DNA of 64,000 nt from Bacteroidota bacterium. GTDB taxonomy: Bacteria > Bacteroidota > Bacteroidia > Chitinophagales > Chitinophagaceae. The stretch covers positions 62,001-126,000 of the forward strand of contig VGFT01000005.1 of assembly GCA_016868775.1 (NCBI GenBank). The letters run 5' to 3'. Of the stretch, positions 20,207 to 28,758 are shown in pieces (position 1 is the first letter of the stretch; each line of letters begins with the position of its first letter). The translations under genes were made by a program, and so were the position numbers. The notes below the pieces were generated by a model, which was not told where the DNA came from, made no database searches, and saw only the letters and a program-made list of their open reading frames with translations.

Positions 20207-21712
20207 TTACTCTTCTGAGTCGGGCAAGGTTACGGGATAGCGGTAAATTCCATTGTATCCATCATAGAATCCCTCCACGCTGATGTTGTAACTGCGGGCA
20301 GCGGAAATGGCTTTGCTGAGTTCGTCCATATTTTTCACCTCCATGTCATTAACTCTCGTGATCACAAATCCCTCTTGCATCCGGGTCTGACTAAAGGGTC
20401 CGCCGGCGGTGATCTTATTTACAATTACACCTCCGGGGGCTTGGTTTCGTTCTGCCATTTTGGAGTCGATGTTGGCTAGTTCACCTCCTAATAGATTACC
20501 CAGGTTAGTCCCCGCTAAATTGTCATAACTCCCGGTTTCTTCTTTGAGCGTGACAGTTGAAGTTGCTTCCGTCCCGTTGCGTTTGTACGTGATGTTCACC
20601 TTATCGCCGGCGTTCAGGGAGGCGATTGTACCCTGTAATTCTCCCCAGGAGCCGATGGTATTACCATTGACTTTAGTGATGATGTCTCCTTTTTTCAGTC
20701 CGCCTGCTTCCGCTGCACCGCCCTTGGCGACATTCCCAATATAAGCCCCATCGGTAGAGTTGATTTTGGTTTGATCGGCAGCTACCCCCAAATAAGGGCG
20801 CTTGACATTGCCGAATTTGATCAGGTCGTTTACAATTTTTTTAGCCAGGTTAACCGGAATGGCAAAGGAATAACCGGCATAGGTGCCGGTGGGCGCGTAG
20901 ATGGCCGAGTTGATTCCAACCAATAAACCATCTGTGGTGATGAGTGCGCCGCCACTGTTTCCTTGATTCACGGCGGCATCCGTTTGTATGAAGGATTCGA
21001 TGGGGGTATCGCTCTGGCGACCATTGACACCGATGGATCGGCCTTTGGCACTCACAATGCCGGCGGTAACGGTCGTTTCCAGCGACAGCGGATATCCGAT
21101 GGCCAGTACCCATTGACCGAGCTGGACTTGATCTGAATTGCCATATAGTAAGTAGGGAAATCCGTTGCCATCGATCTTTAGCACTGCTATGTCGCTGCTT
21201 GGATCTCGTCCTATTACACGGGCGGTATATGTTTTTTTGTTATTTAGCGTTACCTTAATCTCTGCGGCTACTCCATCTCCTCCGTCCGTAATAACGTGGT
21301 TATTGGTTACGATATAACCATCATCGCTGATCAGCACTCCGCTACCGGAGGCACGCTGTTCGGGACGAATTTGTGGACCAAAAATTCCATCTCCAAAAAA
21401 TTGCTCCAACATTTCCTCAAGCCCTCCTTTTGTTTCAGGAAGTTGGTTGGTGACTCGTTTTGCAGGGGTTTTGGTTTTGATATGTACCACCGCCTGAACG
21501 GCTGCCTGGGATGCTTTTGTAAAGTCAATGGCGCTCCCGATATTTTGGGTTGCATTTTCCAAGAACCCGGCATAATTGGCCGGAAGCTTTGCCGCATCAA
21601 CTCCATCGAATTGGGGTGCACGGTTGTTGCTGAATCGGTCGTAAGTCCAAATCGTGGCCAGTGCGGTTGTGGCACTCAGTCCAACTACGACCAAAATTTG
21701 TTTCCATTTCAT
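20207..21712 (-). CDS. Do/Deg-type periplasmic serine protease with PDZ domains
   Basis: Triad motifs TNNHVI, SDIAVLKI, GNSGGAL; two C-terminal PDZ-like regions. Start at MKWKQILVVVG. Confidence 0.95.
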   Translation of the reverse strand: MKWKQILVVVGLSATTALATIWTYDRFSNNRAPQFDGVDAAKLPANYAGFLENATQNIGSAIDFTKASQAAVQAVVHIKTKTPAKRVTNQLPETKGGLEEMLEQFFGDGIFGPQIRPEQRASGSGVLISDDGYIVTNNHVITDGGDGVAAEIKVTLNNKKTYTARVIGRDPSSDIAVLKIDGNGFPYLLYGNSDQVQLGQWVLAIGYPLSLETTVTAGIVSAKGRSIGVNGRQSDTPIESFIQTDAAVNQGNSGGALITTDGLLVGINSAIYAPTGTYAGYSFAIPVNLAKKIVNDLIKFGNVKRPYLGVAADQTKINSTDGAYIGNVAKGGAAEAGGLKKGDIITKVNGNTIGSWGELQGTIASLNAGDKVNITYKRNGTEATSTVTLKEETGSYDNLAGTNLGNLLGGELANIDSKMAERNQAPGGVIVNKITAGGPFSQTRMQEGFVITRVNDMEVKNMDELSKAISAARSYNISVEGFYDGYNGIYRYPVTLPDSEE

Positions 21713-21796
21713 ATGCGCATATTTAGATAATAGATTGGGCAAATTAATTTTAAGTTGTCAAAGTACACCCGTACTCATTTGTAGTTTAACAATTTT

Positions 21797-22813
21797 TCAA
21801 CGCGTCGGTTCAAGACCGAGAAGAAACTGGATTGTATTGGCGCCATCGGCGTAGTCGGTTAGGGTAGGTAGTTGTGTCTGGCCGAAGGAAAGCCCGTTGG
21901 CCCCGCCCACCCGGCATTGGATTTGTTCGGATTGCTCGGACAGCCACCCTTCCGCTTCCTCTACTTGGTCGTAGTATTGATACTGTACCACTCCGATCGG
22001 GGCATGGAGGGATGGGCGTTCAACCAGTAAGCAAATTCCATTGGTCATGTAATACTCCTTATTTAAAAGGCAAAGTGCCAACTGATAGTCGTAATTGTTC
22101 TTGAATTTGTGGTGCTCTTGTAGAAAGGAAAATGAAGTTCCAGCTTGTAGCAGGGGGGTAAAGTCATACCCCCTGGGCACCAGCAGGTGCGTAATACTCC
22201 TACAGCCCCTTCCGAAATAGGTATACATGTCGGCGGAAAGACGCGTTAATTCATCGGGGGTCTCATGGCCTGTCAGCAGCGCAGCAGAGGACCGGCTTTT
22301 TCGGATGATGTGTGGGTAGAGGCCAAAATAATAGTCAAAGTAGCGGGACGTATTGTTGCCACCCGTTGCGATGTAAGCGTCGGAACCACTTAATCGCTCT
22401 ACTAGTTGTATATAAGGGGCTACCCGCGCCTCCCATCGCACCAGTTGCTGTACCAAGTGCTCGAAAAGGCAACTATCCTGGCCGGATAGCTTGATACGAG
22501 CCTGATGGCCAACCACCCAGCAGCAGAGCCAATCATAAAACCCAACGAGCGGTAAGTTGCTGGCCATCACCAATCCCACCGTTTGGGGGGCCGACAGGCT
22601 GGGGGGAATGGATTCGGAGGATGTCCAAGCCCACAGTTTTTCGGGGTGTAGGTAGAATTGACAGATATGGTTGACTGAGCACTTTACAAATTCGGGGATA
22701 AACCAAGGATTGCAGGCATAGGCTCGCTGCTGTGCTTCCACCCATTGCGGCTCGTCCGATCCCATGTAGTCCCCCAACCGGGAGGCAAGTTCAATCCGTT
22801 CGGTCAGATTCAT
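21797..22813 (-). CDS. Acyl-CoA reductase (LuxC-like)
   Basis: VGLVMASNLPLVGFYDWLCCWVVGHQARIKLSGQDS, YIATGGNNTSRYFDYYFGLYPHIIRKSRSSAALLTG, FGRGCRSITHLLVPRGYDF. Confidence 0.82.
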   Translation of the reverse strand: MNLTERIELASRLGDYMGSDEPQWVEAQQRAYACNPWFIPEFVKCSVNHICQFYLHPEKLWAWTSSESIPPSLSAPQTVGLVMASNLPLVGFYDWLCCWVVGHQARIKLSGQDSCLFEHLVQQLVRWEARVAPYIQLVERLSGSDAYIATGGNNTSRYFDYYFGLYPHIIRKSRSSAALLTGHETPDELTRLSADMYTYFGRGCRSITHLLVPRGYDFTPLLQAGTSFSFLQEHHKFKNNYDYQLALCLLNKEYYMTNGICLLVERPSLHAPIGVVQYQYYDQVEEAEGWLSEQSEQIQCRVGGANGLSFGQTQLPTLTDYADGANTIQFLLGLEPTR

Positions 22814-22874
22814 GTTGAATTACTTAGATTTGTGTGGCAAAATTAGTTAACCTACCTATCACAACTTATCAATC

Positions 22875-23222
22875 ATGGCCATTAAGATTACGGATGAGTG
22901 CATTAATTGTGGTGCCTGCGAGCCGGAGTGTCCCAACAACGCCATTTATGAAGGCGGGGTAGAATGGGCCATTGCCGATGGCACCTCGGTAAAAGGGTCC
23001 TTTACGCTTATGGACGGACAAACCGTGGAAGCAAATACCAAGCTCGCCCCCATTGCAGTAGATACGTACTACATTACCCCCAACAAGTGCACCGAGTGCC
23101 AGGGATTTCATGAGCAACCTCAGTGCGCAGCGGTCTGTCCGGTCGATTGCTGTGTTCCCGACGAGCTGTACCGAGAAACGGTTGATGAATTGTTGGCTAA
23201 GAAAGAGAAGCTGCATCTTTGA
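22875..23222 (+). CDS. 4Fe-4S dicluster ferredoxin
   Basis: [28 protein letters not shown] and [22 protein letters not shown]. Confidence 0.95.
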   Translation: MAIKITDECINCGACEPECPNNAIYEGGVEWAIADGTSVKGSFTLMDGQTVEANTKLAPIAVDTYYITPNKCTECQGFHEQPQCAAVCPVDCCVPDELYRETVDELLAKKEKLHL

Positions 23223-24244
23223 TGAAGCCCTGTATAGCGCTCGTGACCGGTGGTTACTCCGGGGAATCTGTTATTTCCTATCGGACCGCAGAAACCATTT
23301 CCAAACATCTTGACCCCGAACAATATCAGGTATATAAAATTAACATTCGTTCGGACGGGTGGTGGTACTCAACCACGGAAGGAGAAACCCTATCGGTTGA
23401 TAAAAATGATTTTACCATTCAGCTGGGGGGAAAAACAATTCGGTTCGATGCTGTTTTTTTAGCCATGCACGGTACGCCGGGTGAGGACGGTAAACTCCTC
23501 GGCTATTTCGACATGCTGGGTATACCCTATACCTGCTGTCCCAGCGCCACCGCAGCCATAACTTTCAATAAGTGGTACGCTACATCCATCGCAAGAGCCG
23601 CCGGTATCCCGGTATCCAACGCTCAGTATTTTGATATTACCAGCGATCGCAAAAAGGCCGTTCAAGCAATCCGTGAAAATTTGACCTTTCCCGTTTTTGT
23701 AAAACCCAATAACGGCGGCTCCAGTATTGGCATGTCCAAGCTCCTTCACCCCGACGAAAATATTGACGCTGCATTGGAACTAGCTTTTCAGGAAGACACC
23801 CAAGTATTGGTGGAGGAAATGATACAGGGGAGGGAATTTACCGTGGGTGTTTACCGAAATCAGAAAGGGGTGCAGGTGCTTCCTATCACGGAGGTTTTTG
23901 CTGACGCCCAACAGCCTTTCTTTGATTTTGTCGCCAAATACCAAGGGAAATCGACTGAAGTCACCCCCGCAACCATTGCTCCTGCCTGGGCGGAGAAACT
24001 TCAGGACATGGCCCGAAAGATTTACCTGGTATTTGGATGTGCGGGGGTTGTACGAATTGACTTTATTTATCAAGAAGACGCAGACACCCCTGTTATGCTT
24101 GAAGTAAATACCATTCCCGGCCAAAGCAGTGCGAGCATCATCCCCCAACAGGTATCTGCAACCGGAGTTTCACTCCAAAAGTTCTATTCTGAATTGCTGG
24201 AAATGACACTATTCAATAATCCCCACCTTCGAAAAACCGTATGA
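23222..24244 (+). CDS. ddl: D-alanine--D-alanine ligase
   Basis: [26 protein letters not shown]-grasp VKPNNGGSSIGMSKL, EVNTIPGQSSASIIPQQV. Confidence 0.95.
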   Translation: MKPCIALVTGGYSGESVISYRTAETISKHLDPEQYQVYKINIRSDGWWYSTTEGETLSVDKNDFTIQLGGKTIRFDAVFLAMHGTPGEDGKLLGYFDMLGIPYTCCPSATAAITFNKWYATSIARAAGIPVSNAQYFDITSDRKKAVQAIRENLTFPVFVKPNNGGSSIGMSKLLHPDENIDAALELAFQEDTQVLVEEMIQGREFTVGVYRNQKGVQVLPITEVFADAQQPFFDFVAKYQGKSTEVTPATIAPAWAEKLQDMARKIYLVFGCAGVVRIDFIYQEDADTPVMLEVNTIPGQSSASIIPQQVSATGVSLQKFYSELLEMTLFNNPHLRKTV

Positions 24245-25044
24245 TCCGCTGGTTATTCAATAAACCTGTTTGGCTAAATATGTTGGTGGGCGTCGGCCTG
24301 GCTGTTCTGTTATTTTTTTTCTGGCTTTCCTCTTTGAATTGGTTTACGAAGCACGGGCGAACCGCCGTTGTGCCCAATGTTGTTGGCATCTCCTATAACG
24401 AAGCAAAGACGCTATTGGAGCGTAAAGGATTTGAAGTAGTGATTGAAGACTCCATCTACTCCGATACGATCCCCCCACTTCAAGTGTTGCGGCAGATGCC
24501 CGACTCGGCGGAAACCGTGAAAGAGGGAAGGACGGTTTTCCTGACCATTACCCGTCTAGTCCCCCCCGAGGTACTCATGCCCAGCCTGAAAGGGCAAAGC
24601 TATAGAAATGCAGAGATGATCCTGAAAAGTATGGATCTCCGCGTAGGGGATACGATATATCGACAGGATTTTGCCCGCAATGCAGTACTGGATCAATTAT
24701 ACCAAGGAAAGCCGGTTGCACCCGGTACCGCACTAAAAAAGGGTACTCGGATCGATTTGGTACTTGGAAATGGAGTGGGTAATCAAGAAATGCCCGTTCC
24801 TAATTTATTGGGACTGCGTTACCCAGATGCGCGCTCGGTCATGGATCAAATGGGACTCGGATTGGGCGTTTTAATGATGGGGCCAGATCTTACTGATACC
24901 CTGAGCGGATTTGTGATTCGCCAAGAACCCAAACCACAAGTGAGCGAATCCCTTCCAAATCGGATTCGAGCCGGTCAGCTGATCGATCTCTGGCTGGGTA
25001 CTACACCGCCGATTCGGGATACATTGCCTACTCCACAACAATAA
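24241..25044 (+). CDS. Membrane-anchored PASTA-domain protein (three PASTA-like units)
   Basis: N-terminal TM then repeats VPNVVGISYNEAKTLLERKGFEV, MPSLKGQSYRNAEMILKSMDLRVG, VPNLLGLRYPDARSVMDQMGLGLG. Confidence 0.9.
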   Translation: MIRWLFNKPVWLNMLVGVGLAVLLFFFWLSSLNWFTKHGRTAVVPNVVGISYNEAKTLLERKGFEVVIEDSIYSDTIPPLQVLRQMPDSAETVKEGRTVFLTITRLVPPEVLMPSLKGQSYRNAEMILKSMDLRVGDTIYRQDFARNAVLDQLYQGKPVAPGTALKKGTRIDLVLGNGVGNQEMPVPNLLGLRYPDARSVMDQMGLGLGVLMMGPDLTDTLSGFVIRQEPKPQVSESLPNRIRAGQLIDLWLGTTPPIRDTLPTPQQ

Positions 25045-25050
25045 TTTTGC

Positions 25051-25374
25051 ATGCGCACCACTACCGTAGAAATCCTGAAAGCTCGACTGGAAAAAGGAGA
25101 AAATATTCGACTCATCGATTGCAGGGAGCCACACGAATATCAAGAATTCAACTTAGGGGGACTGCTTTTGCCGCTAGGAAAAATACAAACCATGCAGATC
25201 GAACCCATTGAGGATTGGAAAGAGGAAGAGATCATCATTCATTGCCGAAGCGGTCAACGCAGCTTGATGGCCGGGTTATTCTTAGAATCAGCCGGGTACA
25301 AAGACGTCGTTAACTTGGCCGGCGGCGTGCTGGCTTGGAAAGAGTTGTACGGGGATGCGCCTCCAGCCCTATAG
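25051..25374 (+). CDS. Rhodanese-like domain protein
   Basis: IRLIDCREPHEYQEFNLGG, IIHCRSGQRSLMAGLFLESAGYKDVVNLAGGVLAWK. Confidence 0.93.
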   Translation: MRTTTVEILKARLEKGENIRLIDCREPHEYQEFNLGGLLLPLGKIQTMQIEPIEDWKEEEIIIHCRSGQRSLMAGLFLESAGYKDVVNLAGGVLAWKELYGDAPPAL

Positions 25375-27522
25375 TTCGATCTGTACGCCCAACGATCCGT
25401 TTGTTCCGGCCATCGGGAAGTAATAATTTTCTGTATTCATTCGTCCCCCATAAAAATAACTAAACGTATATCCGTTTGGTTCGTATCGGATGTCAAAGAG
25501 ATTGTTTACCTGTAGCGTAAGGCGAATGCTTTTTTCCTTCGGTAAGACCCATCGATAATCGATCAGCAGGTGTTGTATCCAGTAAGGATCCAGCGATCGG
25601 CTTTTTTGGGCGGTGTTGTCGAGGTATTGCCGACTAACAAATTGACTGATCCATTGACACTCCAATCCTTTTATCGGGGTCCAACTTAGTATGCCATTTG
25701 AAACCCAAGTGGGCGATAAGGCCAGATCCGATCGACGATAAACGCGTTTGAGTTGTCCGCCATTATCATAGTCATCCACATACTTCGTGAAATTTTTAAC
25801 CCGATTACGACTAACCGCCACGTTGCCGGTCAACCTGATCGTGGGACGAAGATTCAAACTTCCTTCCCATTCAATACCCATTCGATAACTGCGTGGAATG
25901 TTCTGTCGCGTATACGCGCCCACGTCGTTGATGGCGCCAGTTAGAATCAGTTGATCCCGATACGCCATGTGGTACAGCGTGGCCGACCACCGGTAAGTGC
26001 TTTTCTTTTTCCCTATGTTCATTTCCAGGTCCAATAATTTTTCCGGATGCGGCGGTTGATTCCACCCGGCCTCAAAATCGTCTCGGTTGGGTTCTTTTTG
26101 GGCAACGGCCAACGAAGCAAAACCCGACCAGCTCTGATGCGCATAACTGATACCGGCCTTGGGGTTTACGAACCGATAGGTCGGATGAAAACGAACCTGC
26201 GGATTATTTCTAAATCCATTTAATCGGTATTCGACCCAACGCAATTGCAGATCGGCAAACAACGACCACTTGGGTTTCCAGTTCCACTGCCATTTTAAAA
26301 ATTGGTTGGCATCGTTTTTATCGGCCGGCTGATCGTACCAGTTTCGGATTGCGGTGAGCCCGTTCAAGGCCCAAATTGGTTTTCCGAAATGCCGTCCAAT
26401 GTAGCGCATCAGGGCCCCGCCCCCGATCCAGGACGAGCGTCCCTCTTTCCATTGATAGGAAAAAGTGGTCCCGAAAAAATGATTGTCAAGCCAGAGTTGC
26501 CGGATCAGATCGGTGGTGAACGTAGTATCGTTTCCGTTGATGGGGTAAGGCATTTGGTAACGGGCGTAATCTTGGTTTGCCTTGTACTGCTCGTAGTATC
26601 CGTTGCCCCGCGTATAAAACAAGGCGATCGATAACTCAGCCTTGCCAGCGGTGGTTCGGTTGAAAAAAAGTTGTGTATGGCTCTGACGGTAGTTGTCCGT
26701 TTCATTTTCATAAGGGCTTCCGGGTCGCTCTGTTCCGGCATCATTCACCCTTCGATTGCCGTCCCGTAGATCTGCTTCTGAAATTCCGTACCAGGCCTGA
26801 TACGTTTTTTCCTTCCCGGCAAAATGCGTAATGCGAAGCGAATAGCTTGGCTGAACAAAGACCGTGGATACATAGTAAGAGGATAGCCGACTGCTGGCCC
26901 GGTCGATGTATCCATTGCTGAATAGATGAGAGAGCCGGATATCGGTGGCGAAATTTCCCTCTAGCCCGCTTTGATAGAGCAACGTGTATTTTCGGGAGTC
27001 GAACGAACCGTAGCTGTTTTGAAAGCTCAGCCGTCGCTGTGGGTTGACTTCATGCGTACTGATGTTGAGGTTGGCGCCAAATGCACCCGCGCCATTGGAA
27101 GAGGTACCTACTCCGCGTTGCACTTGTATGCTTTGAGCGGAAGAGGCCAGATCGGGTAAATTGACGAAAAAAATTCCCTGACTCTCCGCGTCGTTGTACG
27201 GGATGCCGTTGAGGGTCATGTTGATTCGGGTGGGATCCGTTCCCCGAATCCGGATCCCGGTATACCCGATGCCATTGCCCGCATCCGAGTGTACGACCAC
27301 GCCCGGCAAGGTTGATAACAGGAAGGGAAGGTCCTGCCCCAGATTTCTTTTTTCGATATCCGATCGGGTCAGGTTTGACTTGGCAAAGGGTGCTTCATCT
27401 CCGGCACGAACGGCTTGTATCTCCACCGGACTAAGCACATAAAAACTATCTTTTTTTTCTGCTTGGGCGAACGATAGAAAGGGGAGAAGGAGGAGTCCCG
27501 CTAGCAGGCGATTTCTTTTCAT
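25369..27522 (-). CDS. TonB-dependent outer membrane receptor, predicted thiamine-related
   Basis: Signal peptide, plug domain (FLLSTLPGVVVHSDAGNGIGYTGIRIRGTDPTRINMTLNGIPYND), beta-barrel; downstream of a TPP riboswitch. Confidence 0.93.
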   Translation of the reverse strand: MKRNRLLAGLLLLPFLSFAQAEKKDSFYVLSPVEIQAVRAGDEAPFAKSNLTRSDIEKRNLGQDLPFLLSTLPGVVVHSDAGNGIGYTGIRIRGTDPTRINMTLNGIPYNDAESQGIFFVNLPDLASSAQSIQVQRGVGTSSNGAGAFGANLNISTHEVNPQRRLSFQNSYGSFDSRKYTLLYQSGLEGNFATDIRLSHLFSNGYIDRASSRLSSYYVSTVFVQPSYSLRITHFAGKEKTYQAWYGISEADLRDGNRRVNDAGTERPGSPYENETDNYRQSHTQLFFNRTTAGKAELSIALFYTRGNGYYEQYKANQDYARYQMPYPINGNDTTFTTDLIRQLWLDNHFFGTTFSYQWKEGRSSWIGGGALMRYIGRHFGKPIWALNGLTAIRNWYDQPADKNDANQFLKWQWNWKPKWSLFADLQLRWVEYRLNGFRNNPQVRFHPTYRFVNPKAGISYAHQSWSGFASLAVAQKEPNRDDFEAGWNQPPHPEKLLDLEMNIGKKKSTYRWSATLYHMAYRDQLILTGAINDVGAYTRQNIPRSYRMGIEWEGSLNLRPTIRLTGNVAVSRNRVKNFTKYVDDYDNGGQLKRVYRRSDLALSPTWVSNGILSWTPIKGLECQWISQFVSRQYLDNTAQKSRSLDPYWIQHLLIDYRWVLPKEKSIRLTLQVNNLFDIRYEPNGYTFSYFYGGRMNTENYYFPMAGTNGSLGVQIEL

Positions 27523-27570
27523 AACGGAAAGATTTATCGCTACCGGGAATGATGATCTGGATTCCGACTC

Positions 27571-27650
27571 CATCCCTACGCAGGCATTATCCTGAACAGG
27601 TATTACGGGTTTGATCTCAGCCGTTGCCCTTAAAGCAGCAGCACCCCGGA
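27571..27650 (-). ncRNA. TPP (thi-box) riboswitch
   Basis: Minus strand: GGGGTGCTGCTGCTTTAAGGGCAACGGCTGAGATCAAACCCGTAATACCTGTTCAGGATAATGCCTGCGTAGGGA, with the conserved GGGGUGC, CUGAGA, ACCC, GGAUAAUGCC and GCGUAGGGA blocks. Confidence 0.93.
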
Positions 27651-27692
27651 AGCAATTGCAAAACTAGACGATCCGAAACATCCATACAAGCA

Positions 27693-27725
27693 TTTTTGTC
27701 CACACGGCCCCATTCCTTATCTTTG
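27693..27725 (+). promoter_or_regulatory. Bacteroidota-type promoter for tRNA-fMet
   Basis: TTTTTG, 19-nt spacer, TATCTTTG; tRNA 5' end 4 nt downstream. Confidence 0.75.
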
Positions 27726-27728
27726 CAC

Positions 27729-27800
<72 letters not shown>

Positions 27801-27804
27801 CAAG

Positions 27805-27827
27805 ATCCGCCCCCGGGCGGATTTTTT
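27805..27827 (+). terminator. Intrinsic terminator after tRNA-fMet
   Basis: ATCCGCC-CCCG-GGCGGAT followed by TTTTT. Confidence 0.85.
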
Positions 27828-27844
27828 CTTCCAATGCCACCCTC

Positions 27845-28711
27845 ATGCGATCCGGATTCATCAACCTCTTTGGCAGACCCAATGCGGGGAAAAGTACCCT
27901 GCTGAATTTTCTTTTGGGGGAGAAACTCGCCATTGTTTCGCCCAAGGTGCAAACCACCCGCCACCGCATCAAAGGCATTCTTACCACCGATGCCTATCAA
28001 ATGGTGTTCTCCGATACGCCCGGCATCATCGATCCCAAGTATCCACTCCATCAACGCATGATGGACGCGGTGCGGACAGCGCTTGAGGATGCCGATCTGG
28101 CCCTACTGTTGGTGGATGTATCATCCGATTTAGCCGAATCGGATCAAATCTTTTCCCAATTGAAACTGAACGCACCAGCTTGGGTACTCGTGACGAAATC
28201 AGACAAAGTAGGGTCCCCCGAAGTTGAAAAAGCCGTGCAGTTCTTCGCGGGAAAGCCCTATGCCAAAAGCGTATTTTCCATCTCCTCCCAGCGCGAAGCT
28301 GATAGGTCACGCTTGCTGCAGGCCCTCGCGGAAGCACTTCCGGAAGGCCCCCTCTATTTCCCGGCCGATGAGATCAGTGACGCCCAAACTCGTTTCTTTG
28401 CATCGGAACTGATCCGAGAAAAGATATTTGAACTCACCAGCGAAGAGATCCCTTACCACACCACCGTGGTGGTCCGGGAGTTTCAGGAAAAAACCACGCT
28501 CACCAAGATCGTGGCCGATATCGTCGTACACCGAGAAAGCCAGAAGGCAATTCTTTTGGGCGAAAAAGGAGCCATGATCAAAAAATTAGGTACGGCGGCA
28601 CGAGAATCGATTGAGCAGTTTATCGGGAGGAAAGTTTTTTTGGAGCTGTTCGTGAAGGTCAGGCCTAAGTGGAGGGAGAGTGAGTTGTTTTTGGATGAGT
28701 ACGGGTACTAA
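27845..28711 (+). CDS. era: GTPase Era
   Basis: GRPNAGKSTLLNFLLGEKLAIVSPKVQTTRHRIKGI, DTPG, TKSD, KH domain ending FLELFVKVRPKWRESELFLDEYGY. Confidence 0.97.
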   Translation: MRSGFINLFGRPNAGKSTLLNFLLGEKLAIVSPKVQTTRHRIKGILTTDAYQMVFSDTPGIIDPKYPLHQRMMDAVRTALEDADLALLLVDVSSDLAESDQIFSQLKLNAPAWVLVTKSDKVGSPEVEKAVQFFAGKPYAKSVFSISSQREADRSRLLQALAEALPEGPLYFPADEISDAQTRFFASELIREKIFELTSEEIPYHTTVVVREFQEKTTLTKIVADIVVHRESQKAILLGEKGAMIKKLGTAARESIEQFIGRKVFLELFVKVRPKWRESELFLDEYGY

Positions 28712-28713
28712 CC

Positions 28714-28749
28714 AGTTTGAGAAGTTTAGATAGTTTGGGTAGTTTGAAT
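28714..28749 (+). repeat. Four degenerate 9-bp tandem units (AGTTTnnnn)
   Basis: AGTTTGAGA AGTTTAGAT AGTTTGGGT AGTTTGAAT, units at 28714, 28723, 28732, 28741. Confidence 0.85.
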
Positions 28750-28758
28750 AATTAAGTC

